Shown here: one piece after another, positions 1 through 8,704 of the stretch
Numbering within the stretch: the first letter of the stretch is position 1
How the letters are laid out: each line of letters starts with the position of its first letter
Assembly: GCA_947497295.1 (NCBI GenBank)
Contig: CANMFU010000007.1
Coordinates: forward strand, 62,001-126,000
Reading direction: 5' to 3'
DNA from: an uncultured Roseovarius sp.
Lineage (GTDB): Bacteria > Pseudomonadota > Alphaproteobacteria > Rhodobacterales > Rhodobacteraceae
DNA: 64,000 bases
Made by a program: the position numbers and the translations under genes
Notes under the pieces: generated by a model
Told to the model about the DNA's origin: nothing
Databases searched by the model: none
Seen by the model: the letters and a program-made list of their open reading frames with translations, nothing else

Positions 1-1
1 T

Positions 2-412
2 GTCGCCGGCAAGATCTTTGTGCGTACCGGGCAAGTCGGACTGAGTCTACGCATTCACAACGCCTTTGATGACGCGGGTAAAATCTCCAACGAGGATGAG
101 TTGACCCAGACCCTGCTATGTCATTTCCACGCGCCCGACTGGCAGGCATGGCAGCGTGCCTATCGCTACCGGCTGCAAAGCGGCTCCTACCGTGAGAGTC
201 TGAAAGGCGCGCCCAGCCTGCCGATAACGATGAACGCGCTCTTCAACGCAATCGAGGCGGATGGCGGCGAGCCGGCGCTCCGCGCTTTTTACGATGAGGT
301 CTGCACCGCCACTCCGGCCCTGCGGGCGCGTCTTGACGCCAAAGGGCTTCTGCACCGGATCGATCTGGATCTGGATGCCAAGCGCGCCAGGCACTTTCCA
401 TCTCACGCGTAG
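2..412 (+). CDS. C-terminal part of a probable family 2 glycosyltransferase (partial)
   Basis: The reading frame is open from the first bases of the window, so this is the last 136 codons of a longer gene whose start lies to the left. The product has no signal peptide or membrane segment in the visible part. The middle section (HFHAPDW, then YRYRLQSGSYR) resembles the C-terminal region of Rhodobacterales glycosyltransferase family 2 proteins, which are cytoplasmic sugar transferases, but the catalytic domain is off the window. That family call is from memory of the family and is tentative. No helper gene follows in the same direction; a helicase with its own promoter-like region starts 211 bases downstream. 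Confidence 0.45.
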   Translation, partial: VAGKIFVRTGQVGLSLRIHNAFDDAGKISNEDELTQTLLCHFHAPDWQAWQRAYRYRLQSGSYRESLKGAPSLPITMNALFNAIEADGGEPALRAFYDEVCTATPALRARLDAKGLLHRIDLDLDAKRARHFPSHA

Positions 413-493
413 TCAGCACGTCCTGGGACCTGCTTCCATACCGTCACGAATGCTCCCAACCCGCTGGTTTTAGCCACAGACTACCCCATCTGA

Positions 494-521
494 TTGACCA
501 AACCCCCTAAACTGATGTAAA
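494..521 (+). promoter_or_regulatory. Possible sigma70-type promoter of the DEAD-box helicase gene
   Basis: A -35-like TTGACC (494-499) and a -10-like TGTAAA (516-521) are separated by 16 bases. Transcription would start near 528 and give a leader of about 95 bases before the helicase start at 623. The -10 match is only moderate, so this is a candidate. Confidence 0.35.
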
Positions 522-599
522 CGCCGCTCAGAGGTCCCCGCATGCGGAGAACCGCAGGGCCATACGGGCCCGGACCCAATCAGACGTACGGGCCAAGTT

Positions 600-622
600 G
601 TGTCCGTAAGCCACGGATACAC
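600..622 (+). promoter_or_regulatory. Hairpin abutting the helicase start codon
   Basis: GTGTCCGT (600-607) can pair with ACGGA (613-617) and, after a two-base bulge, with CAC (620-622), leaving an AAGCC loop. The structure ends at the base before the ATG and includes the only Shine-Dalgarno-like bases visible (GGA, 615-617). If it folds, it would mask the ribosome binding site. Control of translation by temperature or by the helicase itself is an inference. Confidence 0.4.
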
Positions 623-2233
623 ATGACAAAATTTTCCGATCTGAATCTGAACCCAAAGGTTCTCAAGGCTGTCGAAGAGACGGGCTATACTGTTCCGACT
701 CCCATTCAGCAGGGGGCGATTCCCCCTGCGCTGGCGGGCCGCGACGTTTTGGGCATCGCTCAGACCGGCACCGGCAAGACGGCGGCTTTCGTTCTGCCCA
801 TGCTGTCGCTTCTGGCCCGCGGCCGCGCGCGCGCGCGCATGCCGCGCAGCCTCGTGCTGTGCCCTACACGTGAATTGGCAGCACAGGTCGCCGAGAATTT
901 CGACACTTATTCCACACATTTGAAACTGACCAAGGCTCTCTTGATCGGCGGTGTCAGCTTCAAGGAGCAGGACAAGCTGATCGACAAGGGTGTCGACGTC
1001 CTGATCGCCACGCCCGGCCGCCTTCTGGACCATTTCGAGCGCGGCAAGCTGCTGTTAACCGGTGTTCAGATCATGGTCGTGGACGAGGCAGACAGAATGC
1101 TGGACATGGGATTCATCCCCGATATCGAGCGTATTTTCAGCCTGACGCCCTTCACGCGACAGACGCTGTTTTTCTCCGCCACCATGGCGTCCGAGATTGA
1201 GCGGATCACCAACACCTTCCTCAGCTCGCCCGAGCGCGTCGAAGTCGCCCGCCAGGCGACCGCCAGCGAGACGATCGAACAGGGCGTTGTCGTGTTCAAA
1301 GGCTCGCGCCGCGACCGGGAGGCCAGTGAAAAGCGCAAGGTTCTGCGCATGATGATCGACGGCGAGGCTGAAAAACTGACCAACGCCATTGTCTTCTGCA
1401 ATCGCAAGATCGATGTCGATACGGTCTCTAAGTCTCTGAAAAAGCACGGCTATGACGCCGCTCCCATTCACGGTGATCTGGACCAGAGCCAGCGCACCCG
1501 CACGCTAGACGGCTTCCGCGCAGGCGAACTGCGCATCCTCGTCGCCTCGGATGTCGCCGCGCGCGGACTCGACGTGCCGGCGGTCAGCCATGTGTTCAAC
1601 TTTGATGTCCCGTCCCATCCCGAGGATTACGTTCACCGCATCGGGCGCACTGGACGCGCCGGCCGCGATGGCAAGGCGATGATGATCTGCGCGCCCAAAG
1701 ACGAAAAGAACATGGCCGCGATCGAGGCGCTGATTCAGCGCGAAATTCCCCGCCTTGAGAACCCGCTCGCTTCCAGTCACGATACAGCGGACATGCGGAA
1801 AGATGCTGAGGTGGACGCAAGCAAAGCCGACACGCCCAAGCGCAGCCGGTCGCGCAGTCGCAAGAAGCCCGATACCGTCGCTAAGGAAATCGACAGCACC
1901 CAGACCGATGCGCCAGTGCAGGGTACGCAGCCTGATGCGCAGTCAGCCGAGCGGCCTGCCGCCACGCACAAAGCGGCGCAGGCTGATGAGCCGCGCTTGG
2001 ATGTATCGCCTCGCCCCACCGCCACGCAGGATGATGCTCCGCAAAAGCCGTCTCAGCAAACCAGCCAAGGGGATGACCAATCACAGCAGGACGGCAGATC
2101 TGGTCGCTCGCGCAGCCGTGGCGGCCGCGGACGCTCTGGCGGTGGAAATGGGAACGGCGACAAGGTCGTGGGCATGGGCGATCACATGCCCAGCTTTATC
2201 GCACTCAGTTTTGACGATCGCCGGACTGGTTGA
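623..2233 (+). CDS. DEAD-box ATP-dependent RNA helicase, RhlE-like
   Basis: This is an ATP-dependent RNA helicase of 536 residues, expected to unwind RNA in ribosome assembly or mRNA turnover. The Q-motif region (PTPIQQ) is near residue 26, Walker A AQTGTGKT at 46-53, VDEAD at 153-157, SAT at 185-187 and the HRIGRTGR motif VI near 338. After the two RecA domains comes a low-complexity basic tail with KRSRSRSRKK near 406 and an RGG/GRG-rich segment near the end, likely RNA binding. The frame extends upstream to 542, but family members begin with the MTKFSDL-type N-terminus, so 623 was chosen. No strong Shine-Dalgarno precedes it. The gene is monocistronic and is followed by a hairpin terminator. 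Confidence 0.9.
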   Translation: MTKFSDLNLNPKVLKAVEETGYTVPTPIQQGAIPPALAGRDVLGIAQTGTGKTAAFVLPMLSLLARGRARARMPRSLVLCPTRELAAQVAENFDTYSTHLKLTKALLIGGVSFKEQDKLIDKGVDVLIATPGRLLDHFERGKLLLTGVQIMVVDEADRMLDMGFIPDIERIFSLTPFTRQTLFFSATMASEIERITNTFLSSPERVEVARQATASETIEQGVVVFKGSRRDREASEKRKVLRMMIDGEAEKLTNAIVFCNRKIDVDTVSKSLKKHGYDAAPIHGDLDQSQRTRTLDGFRAGELRILVASDVAARGLDVPAVSHVFNFDVPSHPEDYVHRIGRTGRAGRDGKAMMICAPKDEKNMAAIEALIQREIPRLENPLASSHDTADMRKDAEVDASKADTPKRSRSRSRKKPDTVAKEIDSTQTDAPVQGTQPDAQSAERPAATHKAAQADEPRLDVSPRPTATQDDAPQKPSQQTSQGDDQSQQDGRSGRSRSRGGRGRSGGGNGNGDKVVGMGDHMPSFIALSFDDRRTG

Positions 2234-2265
2234 TCCCTGACCCTAGCACTTCGGCCGACTGAATG

Positions 2266-2309
2266 TATCAACGCCCCCGCCAATTCCTTGGCCGGGGCGT
2301 TGATATTTT
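2266..2309 (+). terminator. Rho-independent terminator after the helicase gene
   Basis: A perfect 12-base inverted repeat (TATCAACGCCCC, 2266-2277, with GGGGCGTTGATA, 2294-2305) is followed by TTTT at 2306-2309. It lies 33 bases after the helicase stop. Confidence 0.8.
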
Positions 2310-2351
2310 AAGGTGTTTACGTCAGTGCCCAAAGGCCGCGACCGTCTCAGA

Positions 2352-2372
2352 CCGCCCTTTTAACAAGGGCGG
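2352..2372 (-). terminator. Possible terminator hairpin after rnj
   Basis: CCGCCCTT and AAGGGCGG form a perfect 8-base stem with a 5-base loop, 11 bases beyond the rnj stop. The bases that follow on the minus strand are not T-rich, so termination may be weak or Rho-assisted. Confidence 0.4.
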
Positions 2373-2383
2373 CAAAAGCAGTA

Positions 2384-4051
2384 TCACGTCATGCGGCTGA
2401 TGATCACTGTGATTTCGGGCTTCTTGCCGATCTCGTTATTGGCTGATTGCCGCGCGATACGGCGCAGCTCTTCCTCCAGCTTGTCATCATCTGCGCGCAG
2501 CTTGCGTGCAGAGCGCCCCAGAAATTGGCTCAGATCCTCTTCCAGCACGTCCAGCAGCGGCGCATCTGATGTACCTGTATCGGGCAGACCTTTGATTTCA
2601 CACCACGGATCGCCAAGGCTCTCGTGATCTTCATCAAGAATGATGTTTACGGTCACATGCCCATTCAGCGCCATGCGAATCCGGTCCCGCACCACGCCAT
2701 CCAGCGCACCTACCTGAACAGTGCCGTCCAGATATGTGCGTCCCGTTTCGACATACTCGGCAACCTTAGGCGGTGTCGCTGTCAGATCAATCATCATGCC
2801 ATTCACTGCAAGAACACCGCATATCCCCTTGGCATTGCAGATCTTTACATGCTCGCGCAAGTGACGATGCTCGCCATGCATGGGGACAACGATCTGCGGC
2901 TTGATCAGCTGGTGCATCTTCTCGATATCCGGCCGATTGGCATGACCAGATACGTGATACCGCCCACTGCTGTCATCAATCACATCAACGCCCATCTCGG
3001 AAAACTGGTTCATGATGCGAATGACGCCGCGCTCATTTCCGGGAATCGTTTTAGACGAAAACAGGAACGTATCCCCCTCTTTCAGCTTGAGCCCCTGATA
3101 TTTTCCGTTGGCCAGTTGCGCACTTGCTGCGCGCCGCTCGCCCTGAGATCCGGTGACGATCAGCATCAGGTTTTCGCGCGGCAGGTTCTTGGCCTCCTCG
3201 GGGCTGACTGTCGCAGGAAAGTCCTTCAAGACGCCCGTCTCAACCGCTGCCTCAATCATCCGGCGCATGGCACGGCCCATCATGCAGACACTGCGCCCGG
3301 CCCGCTCGCCCGCCTCAGCCAGCGTCTTGACCCGCGCCACGTTACTGGCAAAGGTTGTGGCAGCGACCATCCCCTTGGCCGACGCAATCAGCTTTTCGAT
3401 CTCAGGGCCGACGGTCGCCTCGGAGCGGCCCTCATTGGCGGAAAACACGTTGGTGGAATCGCACATCAGCGCCAGAACACCATCCTTGCCCAAATCCTCC
3501 CACATCGCGTGGTCAAACGGCTCGCCCACGCCCGGATCGGTGTCGATCTTGAAGTCGCCGGTATGGACTACGCGCCCCTTTGGCGTATCGATCACCAACC
3601 CTGAACTTTCGGGGATGGAATGCGAAATCGGCACAAAACCCACCTTGAACGGTCCGGCCTCCGTCATCTTCGGCCATGGTCGCACGATCTGAACCGCGTC
3701 TTCGGCATGCCCATGCTCGGACATCTTGCGACGCGCGATATTGGCGGTAAAGGCGCGCGCATAAACCGGCGCATCCAAACGCTCGTAAAAATGCGCGATA
3801 GCGCCAACATGGTCCTCATGCGCGTGCGTGATAAAGATCGCCTCCAAATCGCGCTTGCGCTTCTCCAGCCACGAAATATCGGGCAGGATCAGATCCACGC
3901 CCGGGCTGGTCTCCATATCGGGAAAGGTCAGACCCAGGTCGACAAGGATCAGCTTTTCCTTGCCCGGTTTGCCATACCCATAAACATATGCGTTCATGCC
4001 AATTTCGCCCGCCCCCCCCAGGGGCAGGTAGATCACTCTTTCAGTACTCAT
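2384..4051 (-). CDS. rnj: Ribonuclease J
   Basis: This is a 555-residue cytoplasmic ribonuclease of the metallo-beta-lactamase/beta-CASP superfamily, with 5'-3' exo- and endonuclease activity in mRNA decay and rRNA maturation. The zinc-binding HAHEDH motif is at residues 76-81 and further metal ligands sit in the HTGDFKID and MHGEHRH motifs (the latter near 390). Its length matches alphaproteobacterial RNase J. It is the last gene of a minus-strand set birA-coaX-rnj, with coaX ending only 6 bases upstream of its start. Linkage to biotin ligase and pantothenate kinase behind nuoN is common in Rhodobacterales. Confidence 0.93.
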   Translation of the reverse strand: MSTERVIYLPLGGAGEIGMNAYVYGYGKPGKEKLILVDLGLTFPDMETSPGVDLILPDISWLEKRKRDLEAIFITHAHEDHVGAIAHFYERLDAPVYARAFTANIARRKMSEHGHAEDAVQIVRPWPKMTEAGPFKVGFVPISHSIPESSGLVIDTPKGRVVHTGDFKIDTDPGVGEPFDHAMWEDLGKDGVLALMCDSTNVFSANEGRSEATVGPEIEKLIASAKGMVAATTFASNVARVKTLAEAGERAGRSVCMMGRAMRRMIEAAVETGVLKDFPATVSPEEAKNLPRENLMLIVTGSQGERRAASAQLANGKYQGLKLKEGDTFLFSSKTIPGNERGVIRIMNQFSEMGVDVIDDSSGRYHVSGHANRPDIEKMHQLIKPQIVVPMHGEHRHLREHVKICNAKGICGVLAVNGMMIDLTATPPKVAEYVETGRTYLDGTVQVGALDGVVRDRIRMALNGHVTVNIILDEDHESLGDPWCEIKGLPDTGTSDAPLLDVLEEDLSQFLGRSARKLRADDDKLEEELRRIARQSANNEIGKKPEITVIISRMT

Positions 4052-4057
4052 CCGGCG

Positions 4058-4831
4058 TTAGCCTTTCTTGTTGTAGTCATGAATCACGGTCAAGCCGTGC
4101 ATTGTCAAATCATCTTCTATTTCGTCAAAAAGGTTCGCGCCTTGGGCGAAAAGCGGCGCCAGCCCTCCGGTACCGATCACCTTCATGGGGTGCGCATATT
4201 CGGCTTTGATCTGGGCACATAGCCCCTGAACCAGCCCGATATACCCCCAGTAGACCCCAGACTGCATACAGTCGACCGTGTTCGTCCCGATAACGCGCGG
4301 CGGCATGGTCACATCGACATGCGGCAGCGCGGCGGCGGCCATATGCAGCGCCTCAAGGCTCAGGTTTACACCCGGCGCGATCACTCCGCCAACATAGGCG
4401 CCATCGGTCGCGACTACGTCGCAGGTAGTGGCCGTCCCGAAATCTACGATGATCAGATCACCACCATGGCGGTCAAAGGCGCCTGCGGTATTGACCAGCC
4501 TATCAGGCCCCACCAGCGTGCCCTGATCGACGCGCGGGGGAACTGGCAACGCGCAATCCGGCTTGCCCACGACCAACGGACGACAACCAAAAAACCGGTC
4601 CGCAAAGACCCTCAGGTTGTATACGACGCGCGGCACCGTCGAAGAAATTATTACATCGGTGATGTCCACTTCAACGCCGTAATGTTTGACCAGCGTCGAG
4701 TACCACGTAAAATACGCATCTGCCGTGCGCGCGTGATGGGTCGAGGTGCGCAGCGTGCACAGGAAGTCCGTGCCATTCCAGATGGAAAAGACGGTATTGG
4801 TGTTCCCGCAATCAATCGCCAACAGCATCAT
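4058..4831 (-). CDS. coaX: Type III pantothenate kinase
   Basis: It phosphorylates pantothenate, the first step of coenzyme A synthesis, and belongs to the ASKHA fold. Phosphate-binding DCGNTNT is at residues 7-13, GPDRLVN at 108-114 and DFGTATT at 130-136, all diagnostic of CoaX. The 257-residue length is normal. Two adjacent ATG codons (4831 and 4828) are both possible. The first gives an ATGA overlap and the second a TGATG overlap with the birA stop, so translation is probably coupled to birA. Confidence 0.93.
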   Translation of the reverse strand: MMLLAIDCGNTNTVFSIWNGTDFLCTLRTSTHHARTADAYFTWYSTLVKHYGVEVDITDVIISSTVPRVVYNLRVFADRFFGCRPLVVGKPDCALPVPPRVDQGTLVGPDRLVNTAGAFDRHGGDLIIVDFGTATTCDVVATDGAYVGGVIAPGVNLSLEALHMAAAALPHVDVTMPPRVIGTNTVDCMQSGVYWGYIGLVQGLCAQIKAEYAHPMKVIGTGGLAPLFAQGANLFDEIEDDLTMHGLTVIHDYNKKG

Positions 4832-5586
4832 TCGCCTCGCTCAAAAAATACATCTGCCGCAGGGATGGTCTGCCGCCCGGTCCCCGTAGATAGGACAAGG
4901 TTACCGCCCTCGTCCACTGTCTCAAACCGGCCAACCATCTCACCCTGCATGGTGCGCGCGGTTACTGTCTGACCCAGTCGCGCCGCCCGCGCCAGCCAAT
5001 CGGCGCGAATCGGCGCAAAGCCATCCCGAACGAACATCGCCTCGCGGCGCGCGTAGGCAGCGGCCAGATGCGTCAGTAGAATCTCAGGCGCCACCACAAT
5101 TCCCGCTCCTTCGCGGAATGACACCGGCGAGACAGCCCCGTCCGAAACAGTCTCTGGAACGTTCATCAGGTTTACCCCGACCCCAATTACCAGATGCGCC
5201 ATTCGTCCGGCCAAGCTGCTGCCCTCCAGCAATATCCCAGCCAGCTTTCTCTCGTTCAGTAGCACGTCATTGGGCCATTTCAGGGTCAGCTCAGCCTCTG
5301 GTGCCAGCGCGCTCAGCGCGTCACGTAGCGCCAAAGATGCAACAAATGATCTTAGTGCTGCCTGCTGCGGCGGCTCTGTAGGCCGCAGCAAAAGGGTTGC
5401 CGCGAAATTGCCCTGAGGATCGCCCCAGGCCCGCCCGCGCCGCCCGCGACCTGCCACCTGCCTCGCGGCGAATATCCATGTCGGCACCTCCAATTCTGGC
5501 GCCAGGCGCATGCCTTCGGCGTTGGTGCTGTCCACCTCGGCCAAGATGCGCCGCCCATATCCTTCTGGCCAACCCGGATCTTTCAT
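4828..5586 (-). CDS. birA: Biotin--[acetyl-CoA-carboxylase] ligase
   Basis: It activates biotin with ATP and attaches it to the acetyl-CoA carboxylase carrier protein. The biotinyl-AMP loop GRGRRGRAW is at residues 46-54 and KWPNDVLL at 103-110. At 252 residues it lacks the N-terminal DNA-binding domain of enterobacterial BirA, so it should not repress transcription by itself. The frame is open up to 5643, but the family-like start is the ATG at 5586. It sits behind the nuoN terminator and overlaps coaX. Confidence 0.92.
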   Translation of the reverse strand: MKDPGWPEGYGRRILAEVDSTNAEGMRLAPELEVPTWIFAARQVAGRGRRGRAWGDPQGNFAATLLLRPTEPPQQAALRSFVASLALRDALSALAPEAELTLKWPNDVLLNERKLAGILLEGSSLAGRMAHLVIGVGVNLMNVPETVSDGAVSPVSFREGAGIVVAPEILLTHLAAAYARREAMFVRDGFAPIRADWLARAARLGQTVTARTMQGEMVGRFETVDEGGNLVLSTGTGRQTIPAADVFFERGE

Positions 5587-5635
5587 GGTTCTAAATATTC
5601 TCCTGCACCCCGCGCATAAACCCTGCAAGGTGCCC

Positions 5636-5665
5636 AAAAACAAAAGCGACGCGCCGTGGCGCGTC
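5636..5665 (-). terminator. Terminator of the nuo operon, after nuoN
   Basis: On the minus strand, GACGCGCC and GGCGCGTC (plus positions 5648-5665) form an 8-base stem with a 2-base loop, followed by GCTTTTGTTTTTGG. It lies 30 bases beyond the nuoN stop and separates nuo from birA-coaX-rnj. Confidence 0.7.
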
Positions 5666-5694
5666 TCTTGTTGTTTGTAAACCGCAAGGCCGGA

Positions 5695-7140
5695 TCAGTT
5701 GACCAACGTCGCCGCCGCCGCCTGTGCCGCCCCTTCAATCCCGAACAGGTTGATACCAGGCAGCCACGCAAGGCCAATAATCGCCGCAGACACCATGATA
5801 ACACTCCACAGCACCGGCGATCCCGGCGGGTCCAGCGCCTCACCCTCTTCGCCGAAATACATGTAGTAGACAATCCGCAGGTAATAGAAGGCGCCAATTA
5901 CCGACCCGACCACACCCAGCACGGCCAGCCACACAAGTCCGCCGTCATACGCCGCGCGCAGCACGTAGAACTTGCCGAAGAAGCCGACCAGTGGCGGAAC
6001 GCCCGCCAGTGAAAACAGCAAGACAAGCATTGCCAGCGCGCGACCCGGATTTGCACGGGAATAAAGGTTCAGGCTGCGAATGTCGGTGATCGGCAGACCG
6101 TCCCTCTGCATCGACAGGATAAAGGCGAAGGTGCCCACGTTCATCGTCACGTAGATAGCCAGATAAATCAGCATTGCCTGCACGCCAAATTCCGTACCCG
6201 CCGCAAGCCCCATGAGCGCAAAGCCCATATGTGCAATCGACGAATAGGCCATCAGCCGCTTGATATCAGTCTGTCCGATGGCAGCAACGCTGCCCCAGAA
6301 TATCGACAGAACACTCATCACTGCCAGAATTTGCTGCCAGTCTGTGACAATCCCGCCAAATGCGTCGAACAATGTCCGCGCAAACAGCGCCATCGCGGCC
6401 ACCTTTGGCGCGGTCGCGAAAAACGCGGCGATCGGCGTTGGCGCGCCCTCATAAACATCGGGCGTCCACATATGAAACGGCACAGCAGACACCTTGAACG
6501 CAAGGCCTGACATGACGAAGACCAGACCCAGCAGCAGGCCCAGCGGCGCACGCCCATCGCTCGCTTCGATGATCCCGGCAAAGTTGGTCGTGCCTACATA
6601 GCCGTAAACCAGCGACGCCCCATAAAGCAGCAAGCCCGAACTCAACGCGCCCAGCACAAAATATTTCAGCCCCGCCTCGGTCGAGCGCACACTATCGCGG
6701 CGCATTGACGCCACAACGTACAGCGACAGCGATTGCAGCTCCAGCCCCATATACAGCGACATCAGATCGCCAGCGCTGACCATCATCATCATGCCAACAA
6801 CACCCAGCGCGATCAGGATCGGATATTCAAAGCGCATCAAGCCGCGCCGCGCCATGTAATCCTGGCCCATAACCAAAACCGCGGCGGCACTGAGAAGGAT
6901 CATCACCTTTGCAAAGCGCGAGAATCCATCATCGATGAACATGCCGGAAAATGCCGTATGCGTACCCGAACCGGTAGTTCCAATCCAGAAAGCCAGCGCA
7001 ATGAACAGCGCCGCAGTCAACCAGATCAGCATGCCCGCCGCCTTGTCCTTGATCGTATAGACCGCGCCCAGCAGGGCCAGCATCGCGAAGACCGCGATCA
7101 CGATCTCGGGCAGGATAATATTCAGATCAGCCTGGATCAT
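5695..7140 (-). CDS. nuoN: NADH-quinone oxidoreductase subunit N
   Basis: This is an antiporter-like, proton-pumping subunit of respiratory complex I in the inner membrane, 481 residues with about 14 hydrophobic helices. The conserved Lys-containing helices ([21 protein letters not shown], residues about 210-230, and a later [17 protein letters not shown]) are the proton channel signatures of the Mrp/Nuo family. The ATG at 7140 follows GGAGG at a normal distance, so the in-frame upstream extension to 7182 is not used. It is the last gene of the nuo operon, 10 bases after nuoM. Confidence 0.95.
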   Translation of the reverse strand: MIQADLNIILPEIVIAVFAMLALLGAVYTIKDKAAGMLIWLTAALFIALAFWIGTTGSGTHTAFSGMFIDDGFSRFAKVMILLSAAAVLVMGQDYMARRGLMRFEYPILIALGVVGMMMMVSAGDLMSLYMGLELQSLSLYVVASMRRDSVRSTEAGLKYFVLGALSSGLLLYGASLVYGYVGTTNFAGIIEASDGRAPLGLLLGLVFVMSGLAFKVSAVPFHMWTPDVYEGAPTPIAAFFATAPKVAAMALFARTLFDAFGGIVTDWQQILAVMSVLSIFWGSVAAIGQTDIKRLMAYSSIAHMGFALMGLAAGTEFGVQAMLIYLAIYVTMNVGTFAFILSMQRDGLPITDIRSLNLYSRANPGRALAMLVLLFSLAGVPPLVGFFGKFYVLRAAYDGGLVWLAVLGVVGSVIGAFYYLRIVYYMYFGEEGEALDPPGSPVLWSVIMVSAAIIGLAWLPGINLFGIEGAAQAAAATLVN

Positions 7141-7150
7141 CTGAGCCTCC

Positions 7151-8704
7151 TCAATTCGCGGCTGCGGCGGTCTGGACGGCACTATCCGTGCCTCCCTGCG
7201 CCAGCGCGGTGTCGTATTGCGAAATCAGCGCCTCGGTCGAGGGGCCGATGATGTCAAGCACCAGCGACGGGTACACGCCCAGCAGCAGGGTCATCGCCAC
7301 CAGCGGCGCAAAGATCGCCCGCTCGCGCCCGCTCATATCGCTGATGGATTTCAGGCTTTCCTTGATCAGATCACCCATAACCACCCGGCGATAAAGCCAC
7401 AGCGCATAGGCCGCCGACAAGATCACGCCGGTTGCGGCCACGGCGGCGACCCAGGTGTTGGCCTTGAACACACCGATCAGCGTCAGGAATTCCCCGATGA
7501 AGCCCGAGGTGCCGGGCAGGCCCACATTGGCCATGGTGAAGAACAGAAAGATCAGCGCATAGCTGGGCATCCGGTTCACAAGGCCGCCATAAGCATCGAT
7601 ATCGCGCGTGTGCATCCGATCATAGATCACGCCCACGCAGAGAAACAGTGCGCCCGAGATGAAGCCGTGGCTGATCATCTGAAAGATCGCGCCGTCAACG
7701 CCCTGCTGGTTCGCCGCAAAGATCCCCATCGTCACGTAACCCATATGCGCGACGGATGAATAGGCGATCAGCTTTTTCATGTCCTGCTGCGCCAGCGCCA
7801 CCAGCGACGTATAGACGATCGCAATCGCCGACAGCCACAGCACCAGCGGCGTCAGCACTTCGGCACCGATTGGAAACATCGGCAGGCTGAACCGCAGGAA
7901 GCCATATCCGCCCATCTTCAGCAGGATCGCGGCCAGAACCACAGATCCGGCCGTCGGCGCCTGAACATGCGCATCGGGCAGCCAGGTATGCACCGGCCAC
8001 ATCGGCATCTTCACCGCAAAGCTGGCAAAGAACGCCAGGAACAGCAGCGTCTGCACGCCGCCGACGATGGTGAAGCCCAGTACGTTGAAAGTCTCGCTGT
8101 CAAACACGTGGCGCATCAGCGATGGGATATCCGTCGTGCCCGCGTCCGAGAACATCGCGACCATCGCGACCAGCATCAACACCGATCCCAGGAACGTATA
8201 GAGGAAGAACTTGAACGATGCGTAAATACGCTCCTTGCCGCCCCAGATGCCGATGATCAGGAACATCGGGATCAGACCGGCCTCGAAGAAGACGTAGAAC
8301 AGTACCAGATCCAGCGCCATGAAGACGCCCAGCATCAGCGTTTCCAGAATGAGGAACGCGATCATGTATTCCTTGACGCGCGTCTTGATCCCCCAGGAGG
8401 CCGCAATGGACAGCGGCATCATAAAGGTGGTCAGCAGCACGAACAGGACAGAAATCCCGTCAACGCCCATCTTGTATTTCAGCCCCAGCAGCCATTCGCG
8501 TTCTTCCACGAACTGGAATCCGGTGTTCGAGGGATCGAAATCGAACAGGATGAACAGCGAGACAAGGAACGTCACGACAGTTGCGGCCAGCGCGACCCAT
8601 TTGGCATTGCGCTGCGCCGCCGCATCCTCGCCCCGCAGGAAGATCGCAAGGATCGCTGCCGCGATGAGGGGGATGAACGTGGTGATCGACAGAACGTTTT
8701 CCAT
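7151..8704 (-). CDS. nuoM: NADH-quinone oxidoreductase subunit M
   Basis: This is a second antiporter-like membrane subunit of complex I, 517 residues and almost entirely transmembrane. The motif [20 protein letters not shown] and the later [18 protein letters not shown] mark the two proton half-channels. The start at 8704 gives [10 protein letters not shown] and a TGATG overlap with the nuoL stop, so translation is likely coupled. The C-terminus ends in an Ala/Thr-rich tail. Confidence 0.95.
   Translation of the reverse strand: MENVLSITTFIPLIAAAILAIFLRGEDAAAQRNAKWVALAATVVTFLVSLFILFDFDPSNTGFQFVEEREWLLGLKYKMGVDGISVLFVLLTTFMMPLSIAASWGIKTRVKEYMIAFLILETLMLGVFMALDLVLFYVFFEAGLIPMFLIIGIWGGKERIYASFKFFLYTFLGSVLMLVAMVAMFSDAGTTDIPSLMRHVFDSETFNVLGFTIVGGVQTLLFLAFFASFAVKMPMWPVHTWLPDAHVQAPTAGSVVLAAILLKMGGYGFLRFSLPMFPIGAEVLTPLVLWLSAIAIVYTSLVALAQQDMKKLIAYSSVAHMGYVTMGIFAANQQGVDGAIFQMISHGFISGALFLCVGVIYDRMHTRDIDAYGGLVNRMPSYALIFLFFTMANVGLPGTSGFIGEFLTLIGVFKANTWVAAVAATGVILSAAYALWLYRRVVMGDLIKESLKSISDMSGRERAIFAPLVAMTLLLGVYPSLVLDIIGPSTEALISQYDTALAQGGTDSAVQTAAAAN

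Noticed and set aside
819..838. Alternating GC tract in the helicase gene (and a similar one in glmU near 30438)
   Set aside because: It encodes Arg/Ala codons in a conserved frame; Z-DNA-forming potential has no supporting context here.
2624..3604. 326-codon plus-strand frame opposite rnj
   Set aside because: Antisense to RNase J; composition rich in His and Arg with no recognisable domain.
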